DNA from: Phyllobacterium zundukense
GTDB lineage: Bacteria > Pseudomonadota > Alphaproteobacteria > Rhizobiales > Rhizobiaceae
DNA length: 64,000 nucleotides
Assembly (NCBI RefSeq): GCF_025452195.1
Contig: NZ_CP104972.1
Location: 248,001-312,000, forward strand
Reading direction: 5' to 3'
Shown: piece by piece, positions 46,376-55,107 of the stretch
How the letters are laid out: each line of letters begins with the position of its first letter
How positions within the stretch are numbered: the stretch's first letter is position 1
Notes under the pieces: generated by a model
Told to the model about the DNA's origin: nothing
What the model saw: only the letters and a program-made list of their open reading frames with translations
Database searches by the model: none
Made by a program: the position numbers and the translations under genes

Positions 46376-47404
46376 CTATTCCTCGATACCCTTGGTGCCG
46401 CGGCGCTTGAGGTATTTGTCCCAGAAGAAATCGTCGGCATTCTCGGCCGTGACAATGGAAAGCCCGTTGTCCACGAAGGGGATGCTCATCGGATTGAGCC
46501 CTGCACGCTTGGCATCGTTCATGGGATCGATCAGTTCCGGGTGCTTGGCCAGCCAGAGCAGCATGAAGCCCATGTAGCCCTGCATGCCCTGATTGGGGTT
46601 GATCGAGCCGAAGACTTCACCTGCCTTGATCATGTCAAGGATGTTGGCGTTGACGTCCGCACACATGACGAGAATCTTGCCGCCGCTTTCCTTGTTGGCC
46701 TGGGCGGCGCCGATGGCCGAATTCGCCTCCGGCATGAAGACGGCCGCGAGATTGGGATTGGCCTGGATGATACTCATCAGGCCCTGATAGGCCTTGGTCG
46801 GATCCTGGTTCGAGGCTGCTCTGCCGACGAGTTTCATGTCGGGCCACTTTGCCTTCATACGCTCGATGAAAGCCGTGACGCGCTTGTCGTGATTGTCCTG
46901 CCCGGGATTCTCGAGGACGGCATATTCGCCCTTGCCTCCGAGCTTCTCGGCAATGGCATCGGCAGCATAGGTGCCCTCGCGTATGTTGTCGGACGTAATG
47001 AAGGAAATCCGCTTGGAAAGCGGCGAATCCGCCGCGAATGTCACGACCGCCGTACCCTGGCCGATCGCCCGGTTGATCGGCTCAATGAATGGATCCGAGT
47101 TCATCGGGTGAACGAGAATGCCAGCGGGATTCTGCGCAAGCGCCTGGTCGAAACTGGCGATCTGCTTGTTGACGTCATATTCCGGTGTTCCGGTATAGGC
47201 CGTTTCGCAACCGAGCTGCTTGCCCGCCTGCTTGAACATTTCATAGACGGGGAACCAGTATTCAACGCCAGAAACCATGACGTTCATGACGTATTTTTCG
47301 CCCGGTTCGCAGCGAAACGGCGATTCTTCGGCAGCTTTAGCAGGGGCTGCGGAATACGCCATGACCAGGACTGCCATGGCCGTTGTGCTTAAAAAAGTGC
47401 GCAA
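46376..47404 (-). CDS. Ribose-type ABC importer periplasmic binding protein
   Basis: The 342-residue binding protein (periplasmic-binding-protein-like type 1 fold) starts with a TTG at 47404, supported by GAGGAGG five to ten bases upstream. A signal peptide follows, with TAMAVLVMAYSAAPAKA as its core and cleavage site. The sugar-binding fold shows VNKQIASFDQALAQNPAGIL, then the TSDNIREGTYAADAIAEKL and PNLAAVFMPEANSAIGAAQA segments. It is the first gene of the catabolic operon. Its ligand should be the sugar or polyol handled by the downstream enzymes. Confidence 0.88.
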   Translation of the reverse strand: MRTFLSTTAMAVLVMAYSAAPAKAAEESPFRCEPGEKYVMNVMVSGVEYWFPVYEMFKQAGKQLGCETAYTGTPEYDVNKQIASFDQALAQNPAGILVHPMNSDPFIEPINRAIGQGTAVVTFAADSPLSKRISFITSDNIREGTYAADAIAEKLGGKGEYAVLENPGQDNHDKRVTAFIERMKAKWPDMKLVGRAASNQDPTKAYQGLMSIIQANPNLAAVFMPEANSAIGAAQANKESGGKILVMCADVNANILDMIKAGEVFGSINPNQGMQGYMGFMLLWLAKHPELIDPMNDAKRAGLNPMSIPFVDNGLSIVTAENADDFFWDKYLKRRGTKGIEE

Positions 47405-47938
47405 GTGTCCTCCTCGAGGCCGAAGCCCCTCCCATTGGTTTCGTGGTGCCGCGCAGGCGGCCACAATTCGTTGTGAAGACCAGCAATCCTCCTCGAATGC
47501 TGCCCGGAGCAATCAAGCCCAAAAGCAAATCAATGTCAATATAATTCAATATGTGAATTATAATTCATGCAACCACTTGCGACAGTCGACCTCTTGCGCC
47601 AGGCCCTGCCCGCACTATGAACAGGTGTCGTCAATGTCATCGACTTGATGACCTGGTCGAAAGATCAGCATCCGCATGTCTGACCGACGATGCATGGGGC
47701 AGACTGTTGACGCGCGCAACCCGTTATCTCCGACTATCACGGCTATCCCTGTTCGGGGTTGCCCGTACACCCCTCGGACAATGCGAAGAGCGACCCGATA
47801 ACAAGCGCCGTACTCAGTCCACCGCGCCAAGCCGTTGATTGCACAGGGAACCATCTGGCCAGACCGATGTTTTGATTTCGCTGTACGCCGCTTGGTTTCT
47901 TTGCGTGCAAACAATGAGAAAGAAGGTGTCCTGACCAG
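47405..47938. other. Intergenic region upstream of the catabolic operon and the PLD gene
   Basis: About 530 bases separate the divergent binding-protein and phospholipase-D-like genes. The AT-rich part at 47525-47570 carries overlapping palindromes and probably the operon promoter. The remainder (47575-47930) is of ordinary composition and shows no convincing gene, RNA or terminator. GAAAGAAGG at 47917-47925 serves the PLD gene. Confidence 0.5.
47540..47567 (-). promoter_or_regulatory. Probable operator with three half-sites
   Basis: The 8-mer ATAATTCA occurs at 47541-47548, its inverse TGAATTAT at 47554-47561, and ATAATTCA again at 47560-47567. This gives a 9-bp-arm palindrome (47540-47548/47554-47562) and a perfect 14-bp palindrome TGAATTATAATTCA (47554-47567). 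It lies about 135-165 bases upstream of the binding-protein start and is the best candidate site for the SorC-type regulator. Confidence 0.55.
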
Positions 47939-49438
47939 ATGGCATTCATACAGACCGAAGAGTCTTCGTCAAAGCCGACACGCGTCGCGCGACACCAATC
48001 GCTCATAAAGGTTGGTGTGAATGCGTGGCGTCTTGTCTCGGCTCGCCGGATCGCGATGCTGGTGGATGCCGCTGACTACTACCGACATCTCGAAGAAGCC
48101 TTCGCCACCGCCCAACGCTCCATCCTTATCGCCGGCTGGGACTTTAACGGAGAGATCGCTCTGCGTCCCGACCGGCCCGGTGCTGAGCGGCTCGGCCACT
48201 ATCTGCGGCGATTGATCGACGAGCGGATGGATCTTCATATTCATATCCTGGTCTGGTCCAACGGCCCGATCTATTCGGCACGGCAGATGCGCGTATTTCC
48301 CAAAGAGCCCTGGGCCGACCATCCGCGTATCAATCTTTGCTATGATCGTCACCATCCATGGCGCGGTTGTCATCACCAAAAAATAGTATGTATCGATGAC
48401 AAAATCGCTTTCTCCGGGGGTATTGACCTGACCGTCCACCGCTGGGACACCTCGGATCATTTCGAAATTGACAGCCGGCGCAAAGACTTGAATGGCACGC
48501 TTTACCCCGCGGTGCACGATGTGCAGCTTGCCGTGGACGGGCAGGCCGCAAGATCTTTGGCCGATCTCCTGCGCGCGCGTTGGCTGACCTGCAAAGGCAC
48601 GAGGATCGCCCCGGTACGTGTCGACGGCAACCGTTGGCCGGCCGGTCTGAAGCCCGACCTTCGCAATGTTGACGTTGCCATAGCCCGCACCGCACCCGCT
48701 GCCTTCGGGAGAAAAGGCAGTCGCGAAATCGAGCTGCTCAATGAAACGGCGCTGAAGGCCGCCCGCCGATCGGTCTATATAGAGACCCAGTATCTCACAT
48801 GTCGGCGAATTGGTCGTTTGATTGAACGCAGGCTGCGTGAGCCTGATGGACCGGAAATCATCATCGTGGTTCCCCAAGAATGCCACGGTGGCCTGGAGCG
48901 ACTGTTCATGGGCGGCAATCGCGACCGCCTTGTTCGCCGGCTCAGACGAGCCGACATATATGGCCGACTACGTGTCGTTTACCCGGTTGTCGTTGATAGT
49001 GAAGGCGCTCACGAAGCCCCTGTCTTCGTCCATTCCAAAGTTATGATCATCGACGACCGGTTTGCGCGGATCGGCTCATCCAATCTTAATAATCGCTCTT
49101 GCGGCATGGATACCGAGTGCGATCTCGCCATCGAGGCGGCGACCCCATCGGAGCGTGCAGCTGTCGCTCGCTTGCGTGATCGTCTCCTGGCTGAGCACCT
49201 CGGTATGACACCCGTTGAAGTGCAATCGCGCATCCACAAGCAGCGGTCCATTGTCGAGGTAATCGACAATTATAGCCGCGGCAACCGCCGCTTGAAGCCT
49301 ATAGTGCTCGAAGCAGACGCCGGGCCGGAGAAGCCCATTCCCCTGACTGCCTTGTTCGATCCAAAAAAGCCCGTGCAACCCTCACGATATTTTGGCAAAT
49401 GCTTGCAAATCTTAAGGGTGTGGCTGAGCCGACGCTGA
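47939..49438 (+). CDS. Phospholipase-D family protein, cardiolipin-synthase-like
   Basis: The 499-residue protein carries two PLD phosphotransferase motifs: HHQKIVCIDDKIAFSGG (about residue 141) and HSKVMIIDDRFARIGSSN (about residue 364), both with His, Lys and Asp. It lacks the N-terminal membrane helices of ClsA and is closer to ClsB. It should join two phospholipids or exchange head groups at the membrane. The gene is convergent with, and overlaps by 27 bases, the YbhN-like gene. The set clsB-ybhN-ybhP is adjacent in E. coli too. Confidence 0.86.
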   Translation: MAFIQTEESSSKPTRVARHQSLIKVGVNAWRLVSARRIAMLVDAADYYRHLEEAFATAQRSILIAGWDFNGEIALRPDRPGAERLGHYLRRLIDERMDLHIHILVWSNGPIYSARQMRVFPKEPWADHPRINLCYDRHHPWRGCHHQKIVCIDDKIAFSGGIDLTVHRWDTSDHFEIDSRRKDLNGTLYPAVHDVQLAVDGQAARSLADLLRARWLTCKGTRIAPVRVDGNRWPAGLKPDLRNVDVAIARTAPAAFGRKGSREIELLNETALKAARRSVYIETQYLTCRRIGRLIERRLREPDGPEIIIVVPQECHGGLERLFMGGNRDRLVRRLRRADIYGRLRVVYPVVVDSEGAHEAPVFVHSKVMIIDDRFARIGSSNLNNRSCGMDTECDLAIEAATPSERAAVARLRDRLLAEHLGMTPVEVQSRIHKQRSIVEVIDNYSRGNRRLKPIVLEADAGPEKPIPLTALFDPKKPVQPSRYFGKCLQILRVWLSRR

Positions 49439-50359
49439 TTTGGCCTTGGCCGTATCCCTCCCCAGCACCCGTTCCGATATGGCAAGCAGCAGCAGCCCGA
49501 GGGGTAGTGGCAGCAAGAAATAGACGCATCTGAAGGCTATGACGGCACCGATGGTGGCAGCCTGCGGCAACAGAAACTGCGTGGTGGCTTCCAGGACTCC
49601 GAGACCACCCGGAACGTGTGTCGCGATGGCCGTTGCATTCGCTATCGCGTACGCTGCGGAGACCTCCCAATAATGGACATCCTGATAGGCCAATAACAAC
49701 TGCTGAAGGCTCGCCGCGATGCAAGCGAAGTTGATCGTGCCAAGGGCCAGTTGCGCAACCGCCAATCGCAGCGGTGGCAAATTGAATTTCCACTTGCGGA
49801 CGGTCAGAAGCCGCCGGATCCGCCAACAGAGGATCAGATAGAGCGCAAGGGCTGCAAGAAATACCATGCCGACCAAAAACGCAGCCCGTTGCTCAAGACC
49901 GATGACTGCAGCGGAGCTCGAACTCAAAAGCATCGCCCATCCGCACAGCGATAACAGGCCGACGGCGACGGTCAACCCCGAGAAAAGCACAACCTTGGTC
50001 ACATCCTCGGCTGTTAGTCCCCATCGCGAGTAGAAGCGATAGCGAATGGCGCCACTGCTCAAAGCCGACAAGCCGATATTGTGGCCGATTGAAAGGCTGA
50101 CAAAGGACGTCAGCGCGGCTTTGCGGTACGCCAGAGGTTTGCCCGCATAGATGAGCCCAAAGGCATCGAAACCCGTCAGGCAACCATAGCTGGCTGCAGC
50201 AAAGACAATGGATAGAACAAGATGGTCAAGGGGGATCGCGCCAATCGATGCCACGACCTCTGCCGGACTGTAGCGGCTGATATTTCGGTAGAGCAGCCAG
50301 CAGAAAAAAGCGGCCGCTGTAGCGACCAGGAAATTCAGTCCTGCTTTTCTGCCGAGCAT
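49412..50359 (-). CDS. YbhN/LPG-synthase transmembrane-domain protein
   Basis: The protein of about 315 residues begins MLGRKAGLNFLVATAAAFFC and has seven or eight membrane segments. It matches the flippase-like transmembrane domain of lysylphosphatidylglycerol synthase (UPF0104), with motifs GHNIGLSALSSGAIRYRFY and THVPGGLGVLEATTQFLLP. The C-terminal synthase domain is absent. It probably handles lipids alongside the cardiolipin-synthase-like protein. I start at ATG 50359; an ATG at 50464 would run into the divergent neighbour. Confidence 0.83.
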   Translation of the reverse strand: MLGRKAGLNFLVATAAAFFCWLLYRNISRYSPAEVVASIGAIPLDHLVLSIVFAAASYGCLTGFDAFGLIYAGKPLAYRKAALTSFVSLSIGHNIGLSALSSGAIRYRFYSRWGLTAEDVTKVVLFSGLTVAVGLLSLCGWAMLLSSSSAAVIGLEQRAAFLVGMVFLAALALYLILCWRIRRLLTVRKWKFNLPPLRLAVAQLALGTINFACIAASLQQLLLAYQDVHYWEVSAAYAIANATAIATHVPGGLGVLEATTQFLLPQAATIGAVIAFRCVYFLLPLPLGLLLLAISERVLGRDTAKAKSASAQPHP

Positions 50360-50393
50360 TGCTTTGTCTCCGGGGTACGGCCGGTGCGATGGC

Positions 50394-51176
50394 ATGTTGA
50401 AGGGAACGAAGGTAGGCTTCGGAAAGTTCCTCTTGCATCGACACTGCGAGGAGATTGCTATCAAGATCCTGACCTACAATGTGCACAGCTGTGTCGGCAG
50501 CGACGGTCAACCATCTCCGGGGCGTATCGCCGAGGTCATTGCCGCGTGCGATCCGGACGTTGTCGCGCTACAGGAGCTCGATGTGGGCCGCAAGCGTACA
50601 GGCTCGGTGGATCAGGCGCATGCCATTGCAACCCAATTGAGTATGAGACTGTTCTTCCATCCGGCAATCCAAGTCGCTGAGGAGCAATATGGCGATGCTA
50701 TTTTGACCTCGCTCGACATGCGGCTGATCAAGGCTGGTCCCCTGCCCTCTTTCGGAGAACGTCGTGGAGCATTGTGGGTCGAAGCGAACTACCGGGGAAA
50801 CATTGTCAACATTATAAATACCCATTTGGGTCTGTCGAGGCGCGACCGCTCAGCCCAGGTTGCGGCTCTGCTTGGACCGGGCTGGCTCGGACACGCCGAT
50901 TGCCGATCGCCGAAGATCTTGCTGGGCGATTTCAATGCCGGCAGGTCATCGTTGGCATACAGACAGATTTCCAACCAATTCGCAGACGTGTGGGCCGGCG
51001 GAACCGGCCGCCCGCGAAAAACGTTTCCTTCGCGGCTTCCTCTTGTCCGGATCGATCACATCTTTGTTGAAAGATCGATGCAGGTAACCGACGTCGGCGT
51101 TGTCAGCGGACGCACCGCACGCATGGCTTCGGATCATCTGCCTCTCTACGCCACCATCGCCATGAGCAAAACGTAG
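50394..51176 (+). CDS. Endonuclease/exonuclease/phosphatase family protein, YbhP-like
   Basis: This family member of about 260 residues has KILTYNVHSCVGSDGQPSPG, VVALQELDVGR (catalytic Glu), NIINTHLGLS, ILLGDFNAGR and a final MASDHLPLYATI (catalytic His). All DNase-I-fold phosphodiesterase motifs are present. The true start is uncertain. Homologues begin just before KILTYN, and a GAGGAG at 50449-50454 precedes ATTGCTATC, so a non-standard start near 50455-50461 is possible. In E. coli ybhP lies beside clsB and ybhN, which supports a role with lipid phosphodiesters rather than DNA. Confidence 0.8.
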   Translation: MLKGTKVGFGKFLLHRHCEEIAIKILTYNVHSCVGSDGQPSPGRIAEVIAACDPDVVALQELDVGRKRTGSVDQAHAIATQLSMRLFFHPAIQVAEEQYGDAILTSLDMRLIKAGPLPSFGERRGALWVEANYRGNIVNIINTHLGLSRRDRSAQVAALLGPGWLGHADCRSPKILLGDFNAGRSSLAYRQISNQFADVWAGGTGRPRKTFPSRLPLVRIDHIFVERSMQVTDVGVVSGRTARMASDHLPLYATIAMSKT

Positions 51177-51324
51177 CGGAAAGCGGAGGTTCTTCGAACA
51201 CAAATTGTCCGAAGCTGTGTTGTCACCACGTCGCCTGCGCAACCTTCGGCGACCCCGCTATGAGTGGCAAAGCCGGCGTCGAGATCTTCTCGGCTTGTGG
51301 CACTCCAAAGCGGTCATTGGGCTG

Positions 51325-53331
51325 TCAACTCCGAATGGATGAATTGTGTCGCCCGGGAACCTTTCTTTGCTGCTTTAAAAGGCGCGCAAGCAAGTTTCGC
51401 CTGCGCTTGCGCTGGCCGAGATCGATATCGCTGACAAGTTTTGCGCCACCCTCACGCCGCTCCAATATGATCTTACGGCTATGGAAAGCTTCGAGCTCGG
51501 CTCGATGCGCCACGCTTATGATGGTGACATTGGGCATTTCGTGGATGAGCATCTCCATCATCTTGTCCTGACTCTTCTCATCCAGTGCTGAGGTTGCTTC
51601 ATCCAGCACGATGATGTCGGGCGTGTGTAGCAGCAGGCGGGCGAACGCCAGCCGCTGCTTTTCGCCCCCGGACAGGGTCTGGTCCCATGGTGCTTCCTCC
51701 TCGATCTTGCTGTTCAGGTAATCGAGTCCCACCTTGTCGAGTGCCGCGTTGATTTTCTCCAACGTCCAGTTATCGGCGGCGGCGGGATAGGCGACCGCAC
51801 GGCGCAGCGTCCCGGAGGGGATATAGGGCCGTTGCGGCAACATGAACATTCGCCTGCCGGCGTGGAAATTGACAGTGCCGTCCCCCCACGGCCATAGACC
51901 TGCGACGGCCCGCACCAACGTGCTCTTGCCTGAGCCGGATTCGCCGGCCACTAAAACCCGCTCGCCTGGTTCGATCACGACCTCGGTTTCCTTGACCACG
52001 GCAGTGCCATCGTCAAGCGACACGGAAAGATTGTTCAAGCTAAGCACCGCATCGCCTTCAGTCTCGCCGCGCTTGATACGTCCGAAGGCGTCGCTCCGTT
52101 CCGCGCGCTCGAGGCCATCAAGCGACATCATCAGCGAGGCGATGCGCCGAGCACAGGCGTTCCAATCGGCAAGACGGGGGTAGTTGTCGACCAGCCATCC
52201 GAACGCGCCCTGCACGATAGCAAAGGCAGAGGCAGCCTGCATTACCTGCCCAAGTGTCATGCCACCTTCGAGAAATTTCGGAGCGCAAAGCAAAACCGGC
52301 ACGACCGGCGCAAACAAGCTCGACCCCTGCGATACCAAGGCTGTCCGCATGTGCTGGCCGGTAAGAAGCGCCCATCGTCTGAGCACATTGCCGAACGTTT
52401 TGTCGATGCCGCTGCGTTCCTCCTCCTCGCCGCCGAGCAATGCAATACTCTCGCCATTTTCCCGCACGCGCGTCAGCACGTAGCGGAGTTCGGCTTCCGC
52501 TTGATTCTTTTCCTCGGAGAGGCGGACGAAATGGCGGCCAATGACCGCCATCGAGGTCGACGTGATCCCGGCATACAGCACCGCAGTGATAACGAGGAAA
52601 CCGGGTACAGTAATAGTCGAACCTGCGATCGTCAGGGTCAGGGCCCCGCCGATAGTCCAGAGCACGACGATGAAGGTCGAGGCCGCCAGAAATGCGGAGA
52701 TGACACCTGCGATGAAATCGACGGGCGATTCGGTGGCAATTCGCAAATCCTCCGTGATGCGGGCTTCGGGATTCTCGTGGTCGCCGCCGACAAGGTTCAA
52801 CTGATAGTAACGGCCGTTTGCCAGCCATCGCGCAATGACGGCGGTCGTCAGCCAGGAGCGCCAGCGGCGCTGAATCGTCATCCGAAGGAAGACTTGTGCA
52901 ACGACAAGGCTGCCGCTTCCAAGAACGAGCGGCACGAAAACGGCACTGAGGAAATAGACGGTGCTGGCATCGCGTTGCTCAAGGGCATCGAAAATTGCGC
53001 GATTCCAGACATTGATCCCATACTGGAAGCCGACATTGATACATATCAGGATCAAAAGCCCGATCGACAACGGCCAAGCCAGCCTATCGCCACGGCGGCT
53101 CCAGTAACCGCGCGCGCTGATCCAAAAACGTCTCAGCAAGTATTTCTTGCGCGCGCGCTCGGTCTCCTCAGGCGTCAGTTCTGCAACCGGATCGATGAAA
53201 TCCGGCGGCGCGCCCTGCTCAGCGGCTTTCGAGGCGGCTTCGACAGTCGCTCCTTTCGCTTGACGCGATTTTTTGGCACTGCGTTGTTTGGCGCCGTCGA
53301 TCGATTCCGCCTTGCGTTTGGCCTCGGACAT
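51325..53331 (-). CDS. ABC exporter, ABC_membrane_2 type (ExsE/YddA-like)
   Basis: The 668-residue fused exporter has a charged Lys/Ala-rich N-terminal tail (about 65 residues). A SbmA/BacA-like membrane domain follows (WNRAIFDALEQRDASTVYFL, then RRWRSWLTTAVIARWLANGRYYQ and EARITEDLRI), and then an intact ATPase: Walker [15 protein letters not shown], signature LSGGEKQRLAFARLL and Walker B IIVLDEATSALDE. ExsE of Sinorhizobium and YddA have this layout. Cargo may be a peptide, lipid or vitamin. It is a single-gene unit convergent with the YbhP-like gene (about 150 bases between stops). Confidence 0.88.
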   Translation of the reverse strand: MSEAKRKAESIDGAKQRSAKKSRQAKGATVEAASKAAEQGAPPDFIDPVAELTPEETERARKKYLLRRFWISARGYWSRRGDRLAWPLSIGLLILICINVGFQYGINVWNRAIFDALEQRDASTVYFLSAVFVPLVLGSGSLVVAQVFLRMTIQRRWRSWLTTAVIARWLANGRYYQLNLVGGDHENPEARITEDLRIATESPVDFIAGVISAFLAASTFIVVLWTIGGALTLTIAGSTITVPGFLVITAVLYAGITSTSMAVIGRHFVRLSEEKNQAEAELRYVLTRVRENGESIALLGGEEEERSGIDKTFGNVLRRWALLTGQHMRTALVSQGSSLFAPVVPVLLCAPKFLEGGMTLGQVMQAASAFAIVQGAFGWLVDNYPRLADWNACARRIASLMMSLDGLERAERSDAFGRIKRGETEGDAVLSLNNLSVSLDDGTAVVKETEVVIEPGERVLVAGESGSGKSTLVRAVAGLWPWGDGTVNFHAGRRMFMLPQRPYIPSGTLRRAVAYPAAADNWTLEKINAALDKVGLDYLNSKIEEEAPWDQTLSGGEKQRLAFARLLLHTPDIIVLDEATSALDEKSQDKMMEMLIHEMPNVTIISVAHRAELEAFHSRKIILERREGGAKLVSDIDLGQRKRRRNLLARLLKQQRKVPGRHNSSIRS

Positions 53332-53669
53332 AAGGGCGATAACGGCTTAAAAGATCAAAAGGTTGCACGATGTCTGCTCCAGATCTGATTGCCAACAGCA
53401 CCAGTGCTCTTTCAGGTTCCGGTATTCGCAATGCGACAGGTTCGCCATTCTCGATTTACAGCTTTGACCGGTTGCGTGCACTCTCACCTCGCCGCTGCGT
53501 GTCAGCTATGAATTCAGGAACGGGTCAAACTCCCGTCCCTACCCAAGCCAGAGACTGACTAGATCGGACATTGCGACTGCCTGAAACAGCTCTTGCAGGT
53601 GGACGTCACTTCAGTTCAGTCATGTGACAATACCCTCAGAAATCAATCAAGCTTTTGTTAACCATCCTT
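53332..53669. other. Intergenic region between the ABC exporter gene and repC
   Basis: About 340 bases lie upstream of the exporter gene and downstream of repC. I see an imperfect hairpin (GGAACGGG/CCCGTCCC, 53518-53540) and a TTTTGTTAACC near 53655. No gene is supported. The exporter promoter must lie here. Confidence 0.35.
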
Positions 53670-54950
53670 TCACCCTGCCCTCGCCTCATCCTGCTTCTGG
53701 TTTGCCTTCAACAATCCCATCAGCAAGGGACCCGAGGAGAACGAACCGGCGCGAGCTTTGTCGGTAAGCGAGCGGAGGTAACCGCCTGGGCTGGTAATGG
53801 CTTCGCCCTTTTGCAAGATGGCGGCGACGACAATGGCCGCTTCATTGGCACCAAAGGTTTCGACGGCCTGGTTCCATGCGTCAGGGCTTATCCCGAGCGT
53901 CACCCGAACCAGATTGGCCGTCTGCACCAGATCAGGCCAGCTCTCGATGCCTCGCAAGGCGTAATCGACAATGTCCGGGCAAGCCTTCAGGATCAAGCCG
54001 AGCGGAAAGGCTTTTGGCGGCAGCTTGTAGCGGGAATGTATCGGCTGGTCGGTCACGCCGGCATCGATCTCTTTGGTGCTTTCCGGCTCGCTGGCATCGT
54101 TCCAGCTTGCCTCGGCATTTGCCCCCTGGTCTTTTCTAAAGCCGGGTTCAAGTTCAGATGAAGAGTCGGGATTTTGATTCTGTATGTGCCGTTCATTTTG
54201 AACGTCACTGGCGTTTGATTTTCTATAATTAGCGTGAATTTCCAATAACTTCTCGACATCCAGGCGCAAATCATCAAGCGCAGCGGCCAATACATCGAGC
54301 CCCAGGCGGTCAAAGCCACGTAACAGTGGTCGTGCCAGCGGGATAAAACGCTCGCTGATGGCGCTCCAGGGCCCATCCAGTTCCTGCTCTTCGGCAAAGA
54401 TAATCATCTTGGCGATGTCGCGGCGATGCAGGCTGATACGTTCCCGAAGCAGGCGTTTTGCCAGATCTTCGGCGCGGATGGCGGCAGCGAATTGTTCGAT
54501 CTCCCCTGCCCGCGCCACCAGCGGCGACAGATCGAAGCCGAAAGCCGTTTTGACGCCGCCTTCCTGGTCGCGGCGCACATAACGCTTACCGTTGGGGCTG
54601 TCGCGACGGATGATGAGACCAGCCTCGACCAACGCCGCCAGATGCCGGCGCAATGTTACTGGCGCCATGCCGTGGGCGCGCATCGAAAGTTCGCGGTTGG
54701 AGGGGAAAACGACGAGATTGCCTTCGCTGTCGAGTTCCGCCGGCTTATGGAAGCTCAGCAGCGCATGCAGCACGGCCAGCGACCGATCAGATACACCGAG
54801 GGCCGGACGCGCCTCGGTGATCGTACGGAACAATTTCCACTTGTCGGCGACTTGCATGGCCGGACAATCGCGCGCCGCAGCCTGTGCTTCCAGCATGGCA
54901 TGCGACATCGGCCGCCGCCCGAAGGGCGTCGTTGTCATTTCCCTGTTCAT
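53670..54950 (-). CDS. repC: Plasmid replication initiator RepC
   Basis: RepC initiates replication of repABC replicons. The protein of about 426 residues begins MTTTPFGRRPMSHAMLEAQA shortly after the start, with the characteristic winged-helix half (ALLSFHKPAELDSEGNLVVF, PSNRELSMRAHGMAPVTLRR). The C-terminal part contains the replicon-specific domain IVVAAILQKGEAITSPGGYL. The ATG at 54950 follows AAGGTG at a good distance. It lies downstream of repB, separated by the region encoding the counter-transcribed RNA. An AT-rich tract inside the gene is the expected origin. Confidence 0.93.
   Translation of the reverse strand: MNREMTTTPFGRRPMSHAMLEAQAAARDCPAMQVADKWKLFRTITEARPALGVSDRSLAVLHALLSFHKPAELDSEGNLVVFPSNRELSMRAHGMAPVTLRRHLAALVEAGLIIRRDSPNGKRYVRRDQEGGVKTAFGFDLSPLVARAGEIEQFAAAIRAEDLAKRLLRERISLHRRDIAKMIIFAEEQELDGPWSAISERFIPLARPLLRGFDRLGLDVLAAALDDLRLDVEKLLEIHANYRKSNASDVQNERHIQNQNPDSSSELEPGFRKDQGANAEASWNDASEPESTKEIDAGVTDQPIHSRYKLPPKAFPLGLILKACPDIVDYALRGIESWPDLVQTANLVRVTLGISPDAWNQAVETFGANEAAIVVAAILQKGEAITSPGGYLRSLTDKARAGSFSSGPLLMGLLKANQKQDEARAG
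54163..54255. other. AT-rich tract inside repC, putative replication origin
   Basis: This stretch of about 90 bases is clearly richer in A and T than the rest of repC. In repABC replicons the origin (oriV) is known to lie in an AT-rich segment in the middle of repC. The assignment rests on position and composition only. Confidence 0.5.
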
Positions 54951-55006
54951 AGCTTTCACCTTCAATCAGGCAAAAGAAATCTGCTCGCCGAAACGACGCT
55001 TAGTGC

Positions 55007-55035
55007 TTGACAGTGATTCTCGGAAATGCGATTCT
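55007..55035 (+). promoter_or_regulatory. Probable promoter of the counter-transcribed RNA
   Basis: TTGACA at 55007-55012 is followed after 17 bases by a weak -10, GATTCT (55030-55035), on the strand opposite repABC. It lies in the repB-repC gap where the incompatibility RNA is encoded in this plasmid class. Confidence 0.45.
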
Positions 55036-55041
55036 CAAGCT

Positions 55042-55092
55042 GCTTAGACTTTGAGAGGGCTTCCGGGACTTGTTTCGGGGGCCTTTTCTTTT
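55042..55092 (+). ncRNA. Putative antisense counter-transcribed RNA (incompatibility RNA)
   Basis: repABC replicons encode a small antisense RNA between repB and repC that lowers repC expression and determines incompatibility. Here a TTGACA promoter, about 50 transcribed bases and a terminator with a U-tract lie in that gap on the plus strand. The 5' end is estimated from the -10 element. Sequence of the 11-bp stem is given with the terminator. Confidence 0.55.
55058..55092 (+). terminator. Rho-independent terminator of the counter-transcribed RNA
   Basis: GGCTTCCGGGA (55058-55068) pairs with TTTCGGGGGCC (55073-55083) over all 11 positions if G-U pairs are allowed, with a 4-base loop, and is followed by TTTTCTTTT. 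On the opposite strand the same region is the leader of repC, so it can also fold there and block repC translation. Confidence 0.6.
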
Positions 55093-55107
55093 GTGATCTC
55101 TCTCCAG

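Noticed and set aside
44783..47392. Plus-strand open frame of 869 codons across the importer genes.
   Set aside because: It is antisense to three well-recognised transporter genes, and its product is low-complexity His/Arg/Asp-rich as expected of a shadow frame.
35939..47404. AI-2 (lsr) uptake and processing operon.
   Set aside because: There is only one permease gene, no lsrG, and extra GlpD-like, GMC and aldo/keto reductase genes; the kinase is LyxK-like rather than LsrK-like.
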